From: Proteiniphilum sp. UBA5283
Lineage (GTDB): Bacteria; Bacteroidota; Bacteroidia; Bacteroidales; Dysgonomonadaceae
Direction: 5' to 3'
Assembly: GCA_002408485.1 (NCBI GenBank)
Contig: DHSP01000012.1
Span: forward strand, 3,831 to 22,491
Length of the DNA stretch: 18,661 bases
Shown: piece after piece, positions 1-8,593 of the stretch
How the letters are laid out: each line of letters starts with the position of its first letter
How positions within the stretch are numbered: the first letter of the stretch is position 1
The notes under the pieces: model-generated
What the model was told of the DNA's origin: nothing
Databases searched by the model: none
Seen by the model: the letters and a program-made list of their open reading frames with translations, nothing else
Program-made: the position numbers and the translations under genes

Positions 1-5
1 TGTGT

Positions 6-13
6 TATTTTTG
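6..13 (+). promoter_or_regulatory. Bacteroidota -7 promoter box upstream of the GH110 gene
   Basis: TATTTTTG matches the Bacteroidota -7 consensus TAnnTTTG at every defined position and lies 33 nt before the ATG at 47. The -33 element would fall outside the window, so only half the promoter is visible. Its position argues that translation starts at 47 and not at the GTG at 2, which would put the promoter inside the coding region. Confidence 0.55.
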
Positions 14-46
14 TGGACAACTCTGTGCTACAATAAATATCCAACA

Positions 47-1897
47 ATGAGACATCTCTATTTACTGCTTACCATAACCATGCTGCTTTTCGCGACAGGT
101 TGTACCAATCCTGGCTCCACACTCTCTTTTTCAGATTTCGGTGCAAACGCCGACACCCGCGAAGACGCGTCCATTGCGGCACGGCGACTTATCGCACAAT
201 TACAGTCGAAGCAGGATAGAGCTCATACAACAATATTGTTTCCGAAAGGACGGTACGACTTCTATCCCGACAGCGCTTTTGTCCGGGAGTACTACATCTC
301 CAATCACGACCAGGACAATCCGAAAAAGGTGGGCTTCGCGCTGGAAAACCTGCGCAACGTCACCATCGACGGACAAGGGTCGGAGTTTGTGTTTCACGGC
401 CGGATGATTCCTGTTGCGTTGCTCAATAGCGAAAATATTACCCTGAAGAACTTTTCGATCGATTTTGAGATCCCGGCCTTGCGTCAGCTTCGTGTGCTGG
501 AGGTGAACAAAGAAAATGACGAGATTATCGCTGAGATCTATCCTTCCAATCACTACCGGATCGACGACGAGAAGTTGATTATTCTGGGCGAGACCTATGA
601 GTTAAGGCCCGAGACGGCAATGTCGTTCCGTGAAGACAAGCGACTTACTTATCTTCGTCGCGATCTGAGCTTTAACCCGCAATCGGTGAGCGAGAAATCG
701 CCCAACATCCTCAGCCTGAAAGGATGGGATCAGGTAGACGAAACCTCTCCCGGCGAACGGTTCGTGCTGCGGTCCTACTACCGCCCCACTCCCGGCATCT
801 TTCTGAGTGAAAGCCGCAATACGGTATTCGAAAATGTGAAAGTTCATTATGCGGAAGGAATGGGACTGCTTGCCCAACTGTGCGAAAACATCACACTCCA
901 TGGCTTCAGTGTTTGCCTGAAGGGCGATGATGATCCGCGCTACTTTACTACCCAGGCCGACGCCACCCATTTCTCCGGCTGCAAGGGAGTCATCGTCTCT
1001 CAAAACGGACTTTATGAGGGTATGGCCGATGATGCCATCAACGTACACGGCACCTATCTACGGGTCACAAAGAGGGTGGACAACCATACGCTGCAGGCGC
1101 GTTATATGCATTATCAGGCATGGGGCTTCAAATGGGGAGACCCGGGCGACAGTGTACAGTTTGTGGAATCGGAGAAGATGGAGCTGGTGAGAGGAGGTAT
1201 AAACTCCATTGAGTCGGTGAAAGCGATCGACAAACCCACCGACTTTGGAGCCAAAGAGTTTGAGATCAGGTTCACCCGGCCACTTCCCCTGGAGATTTCG
1301 GAAGAGGGGAAATACGGTATTGAGAACCTCACCTGGACACCGGAAGTGCTCTTTTCCGGTAACATCGTCCGCAACAACCGGGCACGGGGATCGTTGTTCA
1401 GCACGCCAAAGAGGGTTTTGTGCGAAAACAACCTGTTTGATCATACCCACGGGACAGCCATCCTGCTTTGCGGCGACTGCAACGGCTGGTTCGAAACGGG
1501 AGCCTGCAGAGAGGTAATCATTCGCAACAACCGTTTCATCAACGCACTCACTGCCAATTATCAGTTTACCAATGCGGTGATATCCATCTACCCCGAAATA
1601 CCCAATCTGGAAGATCAACAGCAGTTTTTCCATTCCGGGATTGTGATTGAAAACAACACCTTTGAGATGTTCGACAGGCCTGTTCTCTATGCCAAGTCGA
1701 CCGATGGCCTTATTTTTCGGAACAATACCATCACGCACAATCAGGAATTTAAACCGTTCCACTGGAACACACATCCCTTCTTTTTCGAAAAAGTAAAGAA
1801 TGTGTTGATCGAAAACAATCGGTTTGACGACGGTTTTAATAAAGCAACAGACATAAAAACCCTGCTTTCGGAAGAGAATGCGGTAACGGTAAAATAA
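47..1897 (+). CDS. GH110 exo-alpha-1,3-galactosidase, lipoprotein
   Basis: This 616-residue protein is predicted to remove terminal alpha-1,3-linked galactose, as in blood group B glycans, outside the inner membrane. It opens with a lipoprotein signal peptide (hydrophobic residues 4-15, then A-T-G-C with the lipid-bearing Cys at 19). A right-handed beta-helix follows, with many repeated 'N-x-x-F/I' strand turns such as ITLKNFSI and VLIENNRF. The GH110 catalytic region is recognisable: Asp305 in QADATHF and the pair Asp328-Asp329 in GMADDAINVHG. Their 23-residue spacing equals that I recall for the general acid and paired bases of the Pseudoalteromonas enzyme PdGH110B (D321, D344, D345). The ATG at 47 was chosen because it gives the signal peptide and lies after the promoter box. 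A GH95 gene follows after 22 nt. Subfamily (branched blood group B only, or linear alpha-Gal as well) cannot be decided by eye. Confidence 0.9.
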   Translation: MRHLYLLLTITMLLFATGCTNPGSTLSFSDFGANADTREDASIAARRLIAQLQSKQDRAHTTILFPKGRYDFYPDSAFVREYYISNHDQDNPKKVGFALENLRNVTIDGQGSEFVFHGRMIPVALLNSENITLKNFSIDFEIPALRQLRVLEVNKENDEIIAEIYPSNHYRIDDEKLIILGETYELRPETAMSFREDKRLTYLRRDLSFNPQSVSEKSPNILSLKGWDQVDETSPGERFVLRSYYRPTPGIFLSESRNTVFENVKVHYAEGMGLLAQLCENITLHGFSVCLKGDDDPRYFTTQADATHFSGCKGVIVSQNGLYEGMADDAINVHGTYLRVTKRVDNHTLQARYMHYQAWGFKWGDPGDSVQFVESEKMELVRGGINSIESVKAIDKPTDFGAKEFEIRFTRPLPLEISEEGKYGIENLTWTPEVLFSGNIVRNNRARGSLFSTPKRVLCENNLFDHTHGTAILLCGDCNGWFETGACREVIIRNNRFINALTANYQFTNAVISIYPEIPNLEDQQQFFHSGIVIENNTFEMFDRPVLYAKSTDGLIFRNNTITHNQEFKPFHWNTHPFFFEKVKNVLIENNRFDDGFNKATDIKTLLSEENAVTVK

Positions 1898-1919
1898 TCT
1901 ACACAAAACAGATAAAAAA

Positions 1920-4349
1920 ATGAGCGTAAACATCTTTCCCCTTTTTGCCGTAACAGTCCTGTTCATTGGGTGCACACAGCAGCCGGTGAAAACGGCAGCG
2001 CAGGAATTGCAATTGATGTACAACAAGCCCGCCCTGCTGTGGGAAGAAACGCTCCCCCTCGGTAACGGGCGCATTGGCATGATGCCCGACGGAGGAGTGG
2101 ACAAGGAACAGATTGTGTTGAACGACATCACCATGTGGAGCGGCAGCGAAGATCCCGAAGCGCTCAACCCCGAAGCACTCCGTTACCTGCCTCAAATCCG
2201 CGAACTGCTGCTTGCCGGACAGAATGACGAAGCACAAAAACTGATGTATCAGCATTTTCGCTGCGGCGGGCAGGGCTCTGCCCGTGGCAACGGGAAAGAT
2301 GCACCCTATGGCAGCTTTCAGAAGTTGGGTGATTTACGGATACACTACGCCTATGCAGGGGAAGATAGCGTGAGTGGCTACCGCCGCGCGCTTTCGTTGA
2401 ACGATGCTGTGGCCACGACGGAATTTAGCAAAGGAGGCGTACGTTTCTCGCGCGAATATTTTGCCTCTTTTACCGACGATGTGCTCGTCATCCGGCTTTC
2501 GGCCAGTAAAAAAAGATCCATCGGTTTCAGCCTGGAGCTTTCACGCCCCGAGAGAGCAAACATTTCACTAAAAGACAACGCGTTGTACATGGAGGGGCAA
2601 CTTAACGACGGGTACAATACCGACAAAGGAGTACGCTATTTCACAAAGTTGCAGATCCTCAATAACGGAGGTACACATTCGGCGGACGAAAATTCGCTCT
2701 CCCTCGCAGAGGCCGACGAAGCACTGATCATCGTCTCCACCTCCACAGATATGCTCGAAAAAAACTACAAAGAGACAACAACAACTTTATTCGATCAGGC
2801 AAGAGCGAAGCAATACCAGGATCTGAAAAAGAACCATACAACGAAGTACCGCGAGAAGTTCAGCCGCGTGGAGCTCAATCTTGGAGAACATAGCAACACA
2901 GTAGCTACCGACAAGCTTTTGAACAATTTCCAGGCGAACGACGACCCTGCATTTGCTGCGCTCTATTTTCAGTACGGGCGTTATCTGATGATCTGCGGAA
3001 CAAACGAGAAATCGTTGCCGCTCAACCTGCAGGGATTGTGGGCAAACACGCTGCAAACGCCCTGGAACGGCGACTATCACCTAAACATCAATGTGCAAAT
3101 GAATTACTGGCCTGCCGAAGTATGCAACCTCGCGGAGCTGCATAAGCCACTGCTCAATTTCACCCAATCGCTCGTCCCATCCGGAACCAAAACGGCGCAA
3201 ACGTTCTACGGTGCCGATGGATGGATTGCCCACATGATGAGCAACCCGTGGAAATTTACCGCACCCGGCGAACACGCGTCGTGGGGGGCAACCAACACAG
3301 GCGGCGCATGGCTCTGTGCACACCTTTGGGAACATTATGCCTTCACACAGGACAAAGCCTACCTGCAAAGCATCTACCCCACCCTGGTTTCGGCAGCACA
3401 GTTTTTCCTCTCGGCAATGATTGCCGAACCAGAGAACGGCTGGCTGGTGACTGCGCCGTCGTCCTCTCCCGAAAACGGGTTCTATATGCCCGGCACCAAA
3501 GAGGTGGTTTTTGTCTGCATGGGCCCAACAATGGACGTGCAGATCATCCAGGAACTGTTTACCAACATCTTATCGGCTGCCGAAATACTGGGTATTGAAG
3601 ATAACACCACCGCGAGAATTCGCGAGACCTTGCCCAAGCTGCCGCCCATGCAAATCAGTCCCAAAGGATACCTGATGGAATGGCTCAAAGATTACGAAGA
3701 AGCAGAGCCGCAACACCGGCACGTGTCACACCTCTACGGCCTATACCCTGCCAGTCAGATTTCGCCCGAAACCACGCCCGAACTGGCAGCGGCAGCACGG
3801 GAAACACTCAATCGGCGCGGCGATGGCGGCACGGGATGGTCGCGCGCCTGGAAGGTCAATTTCTGGGCACGGCTGCACGACGGAAATCGCGCCTACAAAT
3901 TGCTTAAAAGCCTCATGGAGCCGTCGCTACCGTTGAATGCCACTACCTACGACGGCCAGGGGGGCGGCACCTATCCCAATCTGTTCTGTGCACATCCGCC
4001 GTTCCAGATCGACGGCAACTTTGGCGGCACCTCCGGCATTGCCGAAATGCTTATCCAAAGTCAGAACGGATATATCGATCTGCTGCCTGCCCTGCCCGAT
4101 GTGTGGGAAAACGGTAGTTTCAAAGGGTTGCGCGTACGCGGTGGCGCCGAGGTAGATGCTGTCTGGAGCAATAAACAGCTCTCGTCGGCAACCATCAGAG
4201 CTACGTCGGACAATATATTTAAAATGAAAGTTCCCGATTATGCCATATCCCTGAAACGCAACGGAAAAGAGGTGACGATCGACAATGGTTATGTTTCGAT
4301 CGACCTGAAAAAAGGCGAATCGGCAAATCTTGTGATCAACAAGAATTAG
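1920..4349 (+). CDS. GH95 alpha-L-fucosidase, lipoprotein
   Basis: This 809-residue protein is predicted to hydrolyse alpha-1,2-linked L-fucose by the inverting GH95 mechanism. A lipoprotein signal peptide ends at Cys18 (F-I-G-C). The N-terminal GH95 domain starts with PALLWEETLPLGNGRIG, followed by the helical (alpha/alpha)6 barrel and a C-terminal beta domain from about residue 715. Motifs matching the Bifidobacterium AfcA active site are present: H387-L-N389-I-N391 just before VQMNYWPAE (AfcA H419, N421, N423), Glu518 in SSSPENGF (AfcA general acid E566) and Asp698 in QIDGNFGG (AfcA D766). Having His at 387, and not the Thr described for GH95 alpha-L-galactosidase, favours fucosidase activity. 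The gene follows the GH110 gene by 22 nt, has no evident promoter of its own and is probably co-transcribed. The start is preceded by the A-rich stretch usual in this phylum. Confidence 0.92.
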   Translation: MSVNIFPLFAVTVLFIGCTQQPVKTAAQELQLMYNKPALLWEETLPLGNGRIGMMPDGGVDKEQIVLNDITMWSGSEDPEALNPEALRYLPQIRELLLAGQNDEAQKLMYQHFRCGGQGSARGNGKDAPYGSFQKLGDLRIHYAYAGEDSVSGYRRALSLNDAVATTEFSKGGVRFSREYFASFTDDVLVIRLSASKKRSIGFSLELSRPERANISLKDNALYMEGQLNDGYNTDKGVRYFTKLQILNNGGTHSADENSLSLAEADEALIIVSTSTDMLEKNYKETTTTLFDQARAKQYQDLKKNHTTKYREKFSRVELNLGEHSNTVATDKLLNNFQANDDPAFAALYFQYGRYLMICGTNEKSLPLNLQGLWANTLQTPWNGDYHLNINVQMNYWPAEVCNLAELHKPLLNFTQSLVPSGTKTAQTFYGADGWIAHMMSNPWKFTAPGEHASWGATNTGGAWLCAHLWEHYAFTQDKAYLQSIYPTLVSAAQFFLSAMIAEPENGWLVTAPSSSPENGFYMPGTKEVVFVCMGPTMDVQIIQELFTNILSAAEILGIEDNTTARIRETLPKLPPMQISPKGYLMEWLKDYEEAEPQHRHVSHLYGLYPASQISPETTPELAAAARETLNRRGDGGTGWSRAWKVNFWARLHDGNRAYKLLKSLMEPSLPLNATTYDGQGGGTYPNLFCAHPPFQIDGNFGGTSGIAEMLIQSQNGYIDLLPALPDVWENGSFKGLRVRGGAEVDAVWSNKQLSSATIRATSDNIFKMKVPDYAISLKRNGKEVTIDNGYVSIDLKKGESANLVINKN

Positions 4350-4410
4350 CTTCTGCCCCTCGGGAAGGAAGCAACTTTTGCAAACGAAGAGCGAGAAAGA
4401 ACAGTCTGGC

Positions 4411-4439
4411 TTGTTAACTTTTATTGATGATTATTTTTT
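4411..4439 (+). promoter_or_regulatory. Possible promoter for the glycerophosphodiesterase operon
   Basis: TTG at 4411-4413 is followed after 18 nt by TATTTTTT at 4432-4439, which matches seven of eight positions of TAnnTTTG or fewer defined ones (final G is T). It lies in the 159-nt AT-rich gap between the GH95 gene and the ATG at 4509. Other near-matches exist in the gap (TATTTCTG at 4443, TATTTTTA at 4472), so the exact start of transcription is uncertain. Confidence 0.3.
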
Positions 4440-4508
4440 CGGTATTTCTGAACTGATCCAATCAATTGTCGTATTTTTAAAAATTATTCGACTAATAAAA
4501 GAAAGACG

Positions 4509-5282
4509 ATGAAGTTCAAATCATTTTTATTTACATGGGTACTGATCCTGTGTGCAGACAGCATGAGTGCCCAGCAGATTATTGCACACCGGGGATACTG
4601 GAAAACCGAAGGATCGGCACAAAACTCCATTGCGGCACTGATGAAAGCCGATTCCATCGGGGTTTTTGGATCAGAGGTCGATGTGTGGTTATCCTCCGAC
4701 GGCGTTCCGGTGGTCAATCACGATGCCACCGTCACACTGAACGGAGAGAAACTGACCGTGCAGGATACACCCTACGCCACCCTCCGGAAAGTTACCCTTT
4801 CCAACGGAGAGGCGTTGCCTACTATGGAGGAGTATCTCGATGCGTTTGCCCGTTGCAAAAATGTGAAGCTCATCATCGAGTTTAAAACCCACAGATCGGA
4901 AGAACAGGAAACACTGCTGGTCGAAAAAGTAATAAACATGGTCCGTCAACGCGCCGTGCAGGAGCGCGTTGAGTATATCTCCTTCGGAGTGAATCTGGTG
5001 CGGCAGGCAAGGAGACTCGACTCCCAAGCGCCAGTATATTACCTGAACGGCGACTTGTCTCCACAGGTTCTCGCCACCCTGCAATTGAACGGCTTCGATT
5101 ATCACTACAATGTGCTGTACAAACGTCCACAATGGGTGAGGAAAGCCCACGAGCTGGGGCAAAAAGTGAACGTATGGACCGTGAATAAACCAGATGATAT
5201 GCAGAAGGTCATCGATCTGAATGTAGACTTTATCACCACCGACGAGCCGCTGCTGGCCCGGGAAATACTCAGCAAACAATGA
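4509..5282 (+). CDS. Secreted glycerophosphodiester phosphodiesterase (GDPD family)
   Basis: This 257-residue enzyme is predicted to cleave glycerophosphodiesters from phospholipid breakdown into glycerol-3-phosphate and an alcohol. A signal peptide covers about residues 1-21 (hydrophobic 6-15, then SMSA before QQI) with no lipobox, so the product should be periplasmic or secreted. The compact GDPD TIM barrel shows the hallmark HRGY (H27, R28) with the second catalytic histidine at H71 in NHD, metal ligands E56 and D58 in SEVDVW, and LIIEFKTH for the next acidic strand. The final strand motif VNVWTVNKPDD is also typical. Its stop codon overlaps the start of the next gene (ATGA), which implies translational coupling to an HD-domain hydrolase. 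Substrate head group cannot be told. Confidence 0.9.
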   Translation: MKFKSFLFTWVLILCADSMSAQQIIAHRGYWKTEGSAQNSIAALMKADSIGVFGSEVDVWLSSDGVPVVNHDATVTLNGEKLTVQDTPYATLRKVTLSNGEALPTMEEYLDAFARCKNVKLIIEFKTHRSEEQETLLVEKVINMVRQRAVQERVEYISFGVNLVRQARRLDSQAPVYYLNGDLSPQVLATLQLNGFDYHYNVLYKRPQWVRKAHELGQKVNVWTVNKPDDMQKVIDLNVDFITTDEPLLAREILSKQ

Positions 5283-5791
5283 ATCTGAAAGAGCAACTCA
5301 ACAAAGCAATTGAAATTGCAATATCGGCCCATGAGGGTCAGCTCGACACACACAACGGCCGTCCATACATTGAACATCCGTTCCGGGTAATGAACGCCGG
5401 GCACACGCTGCAAGAGAAGATCGTGGGCATCCTGCACGACGTGGTGGAAGATACGTCGTGGACGCTGCAACAGCTCGCCGAAGAAGGTTTCTCAAAGGAG
5501 ACCGTTGATAGCGTGGATGCCTTGTCGCGCCGTGATAACGAATCGTACGACGAATACATCCTCCGCCTGCAGGACAACCCCACTGCCGTCAGGGTTAAGC
5601 TGAACGACCTGACGGACAACATGGATATACGCCGGTGGAATGAAGTGCAGTACCAGGATCTGGCCCGCCTCCAAAAATACCTCGAAGCCTACAAGCTGCT
5701 TACCGAGCAGGAGCATATGTCCTCCAGCAGGGAGAAATTTAACGAAGTTCCGGTAACGAAGCAGAACCGGGAACCCAAACCCGGAAAATGA
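5279..5791 (+). CDS. Standalone HD-domain hydrolase, SpoT/MESH1-like
   Basis: This 170-residue cytoplasmic protein resembles the hydrolase half of RelA/SpoT enzymes with no synthetase domain. Metal and catalytic positions are all present: H33 in IEHP, H53-D54 and E57-D58 in LHDVVEDT, and D110 in KLNDLTDN (the ADR position of SpoT). The substrate pocket differs: where SpoT and MESH1 have an R-K pair before G-x-PY to hold the guanine, this protein has QLDTHNGRPY. It is therefore a metal-dependent phosphohydrolase by fold, but ppGpp as substrate is doubtful. The C-terminal tail (about residues 145-170) is polar, with many Lys, Glu and Pro, and looks disordered. The start overlaps the upstream stop by 4 nt and hemW begins 4 nt after the stop, so the three genes form one cluster. 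Confidence 0.85.
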   Translation: MNLKEQLNKAIEIAISAHEGQLDTHNGRPYIEHPFRVMNAGHTLQEKIVGILHDVVEDTSWTLQQLAEEGFSKETVDSVDALSRRDNESYDEYILRLQDNPTAVRVKLNDLTDNMDIRRWNEVQYQDLARLQKYLEAYKLLTEQEHMSSSREKFNEVPVTKQNREPKPGK

Positions 5792-5795
5792 TCAG

Positions 5796-6920
5796 ATGGC
5801 AGGCATTTACATCCATATTCCTTTCTGCAAGACCCGGTGTACCTACTGCGATTTCTACACCCTCAACAACGAATCACAGATCGACACATTTGTGGAGGCA
5901 CTTTGCAAAGAGGCACAATTGAGAAAGAACGAGATCGCCGGGCCGGTGAAAACAATCTACTTTGGCGGTGGAACACCGTCGCGGCTTCATCAGAATCATT
6001 TCGACCATCTTTTCGACACCCTTTTCACCCAGTATATTGTTGATCCCGAGGCGGAGATTACCGTGGAGGCCAATCCCGATGACCTTTCGGACGAATATAT
6101 CACGATGCTGGCACAGCTGCCGGTCAACCGGCTCAGCATCGGCATTCAGAGCTTCAACGACGATGAGCTGAAGTTCCTGAGTCGCCGCCATTCTGCCCAA
6201 CAAGCCATCGAGGCAGTGAAGAAGTGTCAACAGCATGGGTTTCGCAACATCAGCATCGATCTGATGTATGGACTACCGGGCCAGACCATGGAAATATGGG
6301 AACAGAACCTGGATCAGGCTCTCTCATTGGATATTCAGCATATTTCGGCCTATCATCTTATTTACGAAGAGAAAACACGCATGCATTCGCTGCTGAAGGC
6401 CGGCAAGATTCAGCCGGTGAATGAAACCACCAGTACAGGCATGTTCTCAAAGCTGATCGATCGCCTCACAGCCGGTGGCTTTATCCACTACGAGATCTCC
6501 GCCTTTGGCAAAGAAGGGTATTTCTCCCGGCATAACACCGCGTACTGGCAGAATGAACAATACCTCGGACTGGGGCCGGCAGCACACTCGTTCGATGGCA
6601 ACAACCGCTCCTGGAATGTGGCATCGCTCAACTCCTACATCAAAAGCATGGAATCGGGGATGCCGGAGCGGGAAATCGAACACCTAAACCAGCAGGAAAA
6701 GTACAACGAGTACATCCTCACCGGCCTCCGTACCATGTGGGGTGTGAACCTCACGGAGCTGAAAGACCGGTTTGGAGAGGAACTCTTCCTATTCTGCATG
6801 GAGAATGCTCAAAAATACCTGGACAAAGGCCTGCTCACCACAAAAGAGCAAGTAATGACACTTACCCGCGAAGGGATCTTCATCTCCGATGGCATCATGA
6901 GCGATTTGATGTGGGTGTAA
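5796..6920 (+). CDS. hemW: HemW, radical SAM haem chaperone
   Basis: This 374-residue protein belongs to the HemN/HemW radical SAM family. The 4Fe-4S cluster motif is C11-x3-C15-x2-C18 within IPFCKTRCTYCDF, followed by the SAM-binding GGGTPS at about residues 56-61. The sequence lacks the extra N-terminal region and the third-position Cys pattern (CxFC-G-C) of true coproporphyrinogen dehydrogenase HemN. It ends with the usual HemW C-terminal winged region (KYLDKGLLTT ... LTREGIFISDGIM). HemW proteins bind haem and deliver it to target proteins; many databases still call them 'coproporphyrinogen III oxidase-like'. It starts 4 nt after the HD gene and ends only 8 nt from the stop of the convergent fhs gene, with no terminator between. 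Confidence 0.92.
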   Translation: MAGIYIHIPFCKTRCTYCDFYTLNNESQIDTFVEALCKEAQLRKNEIAGPVKTIYFGGGTPSRLHQNHFDHLFDTLFTQYIVDPEAEITVEANPDDLSDEYITMLAQLPVNRLSIGIQSFNDDELKFLSRRHSAQQAIEAVKKCQQHGFRNISIDLMYGLPGQTMEIWEQNLDQALSLDIQHISAYHLIYEEKTRMHSLLKAGKIQPVNETTSTGMFSKLIDRLTAGGFIHYEISAFGKEGYFSRHNTAYWQNEQYLGLGPAAHSFDGNNRSWNVASLNSYIKSMESGMPEREIEHLNQQEKYNEYILTGLRTMWGVNLTELKDRFGEELFLFCMENAQKYLDKGLLTTKEQVMTLTREGIFISDGIMSDLMWV

Positions 6921-6928
6921 AATATGCG

Positions 6929-8593
6929 TTAACTCAACCCCTCAATCTCCCCATCCACAATATCGATTCGCTTTGCCTGCGGGTCGGCCGGAAGTCCCGG
7001 CATACGCATCATCTCCCCGGCAATGGCCACAATAAACTCAGATCCCTGGTTGATAACCAGATCATTGATCTTGAACCGAAAATCCTTCGCTACGCCATAC
7101 CATTTAGGGTCGGCTGAAAAAGAATACTGTGTTTTGGCAACGCAGACCGGCATCTTTTCAAGCGGGGTGCCTGTGATCGTTTTGAGCTTCTTAAGAGCTA
7201 TTTCGCTCAACACCACATCGCGTGCACCGTAAATTTTGGTAGCAATCTTGGTGAGTTTTGTTTCTATGTCGTCCTCTTCGTCGTAGGTAAACTTCAACTC
7301 TCCCGATGGCTTGTTCTCGATGGCCTCCACCACTGCATTGGCCAGCTCAAGAGCGCCAGCTCCCCCATCGGTAAAAGCCTCGTTTACGGCAAACGAAACA
7401 CCCCTCATTTCGCAGAACTTCTGCACCGTCTCAATCTCCAAAGGCGTATCGAATGCGTACTTGTTAAACGCCACCACAACCGACTGGCCGAAATCGGCCA
7501 GGTTGGCGAGATGTTTCTCCAGATTACCTAGGCCTTTTCTCAATCCGTCGATATCGGGTGCCTTGATGTCTTTTTCGGGAGTACCCCCGTGCATCTTGAG
7601 CCCCTGCGCCGTCACCACAATAACCGTGAGTTTGGGACGCAATCCGCTCTTACGGCATTTGATATTAAAAAACTTCTCTGCGCCCAGATCTGCACCGAAG
7701 CCAGCCTCAGTCACCACATAGTCGCCATACGACATGGCCATCTTGGTCGCCAGGACGGAGTTACATCCGTGAGCGATGTTGGCAAACGGGCCACCATGAA
7801 CAAATGCGGGAGTGTTTTCGGTGGTCTGCACCAGGTTGGGGTTAATGGCATCCTTCATCAGCACGGTGATGGCACCCGCCACGCCCAGATCTTTCACCGT
7901 AAACGGTTTTCCGTTTCGTTTAATGCCCAGCAAAATATTTTCGATACGCCGCCGCAGATCATCTTCGTTTTCTGCCAGACAGAGGATCGCCATCAGCTCC
8001 GATGCGGCCGTAATATCAAACCCGGCCTCCTGCGGCACGCCGTTACCCGGTCCAAGGCCGGTGACAATATAACGCAGGCTGCGGTCATTCACATCCAGCA
8101 CCCGCTTCCACAGCACCTCTTTAATTTCATCGCCCGTACCCTGTACGCGAAAAATATAGTTGTCGAGCAGCGCCGAGATGGTGTTGTGCGCCGTAGTCAC
8201 CGCATGAAAATCGCCGGTAAAGTGCAGGTTGATATTCTCCATGGGAAGTACCTGTGCATACCCTCCACCGGCAGCACCTCCCTTCATGCCAAAGACCGGC
8301 CCCAGCGAAGGTTCGCGAAGAGCCACGATGGCATTTTTGCCCATTTTGTTCAGTCCGAGTGTCAACCCGATGGAGACGGTAGTTTTCCCAATTCCGGCCT
8401 TTGTGGGAGTGATTGCCGTCACCAGAATCAGGTTGCTTCTGTCTACTTTTTCCGGGCTTATCAGATGGACTGGAACTTTTGCCATGTGCCTTCCGAAGCT
8501 GATTACCTCATCACGCGGTATGCCGATGTTTTCCGCTACATCTTTGATTCTTCTCAGGGGAGTTTCTCTTGCAATTTGAATGTCCGATTTCAT
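6929..8593 (-). CDS. fhs: Formate-tetrahydrofolate ligase
   Basis: This 554-residue enzyme makes 10-formyl-tetrahydrofolate from formate, tetrahydrofolate and ATP in one-carbon metabolism. The nucleotide loop is TPTKAGIGKTT (residues 62-72, Lys70); the family norm is TPxPAGEGKTT, so Lys and Ile replace Pro and Glu, which I think is a variant common in this phylum. The second signature is clear: GGAAGGGYAQVLPMENINLH followed by FTGDFHAVTTAHNTISAL. Length fits the family (about 550-560). It is the last gene of a - strand group, 69 nt downstream of uvrB, with no good TAnnTTTG box in that gap, so it may be read from an upstream promoter. The C-terminus converges on hemW. Confidence 0.96.
   Translation of the reverse strand: MKSDIQIARETPLRRIKDVAENIGIPRDEVISFGRHMAKVPVHLISPEKVDRSNLILVTAITPTKAGIGKTTVSIGLTLGLNKMGKNAIVALREPSLGPVFGMKGGAAGGGYAQVLPMENINLHFTGDFHAVTTAHNTISALLDNYIFRVQGTGDEIKEVLWKRVLDVNDRSLRYIVTGLGPGNGVPQEAGFDITAASELMAILCLAENEDDLRRRIENILLGIKRNGKPFTVKDLGVAGAITVLMKDAINPNLVQTTENTPAFVHGGPFANIAHGCNSVLATKMAMSYGDYVVTEAGFGADLGAEKFFNIKCRKSGLRPKLTVIVVTAQGLKMHGGTPEKDIKAPDIDGLRKGLGNLEKHLANLADFGQSVVVAFNKYAFDTPLEIETVQKFCEMRGVSFAVNEAFTDGGAGALELANAVVEAIENKPSGELKFTYDEEDDIETKLTKIATKIYGARDVVLSEIALKKLKTITGTPLEKMPVCVAKTQYSFSADPKWYGVAKDFRFKINDLVINQGSEFIVAIAGEMMRMPGLPADPQAKRIDIVDGEIEGLS

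Noticed and set aside
2..46. GTG-initiated N-terminal extension of the GH110 gene
   Set aside because: It contains a perfect promoter -7 box at 6-13 and would bury the lipoprotein signal peptide; the ATG at 47 is the natural start.
1058..2167. 369-codon open frame on the - strand
   Set aside because: It lies antisense to the clear GH110 and GH95 genes, spans their junction, and its product shows no family motif.
4349..4372. Hairpin GCTTC/GAAGC just after the GH95 stop as a terminator
   Set aside because: Only five outer base pairs with a poorly paired interior, and no T tract follows directly.
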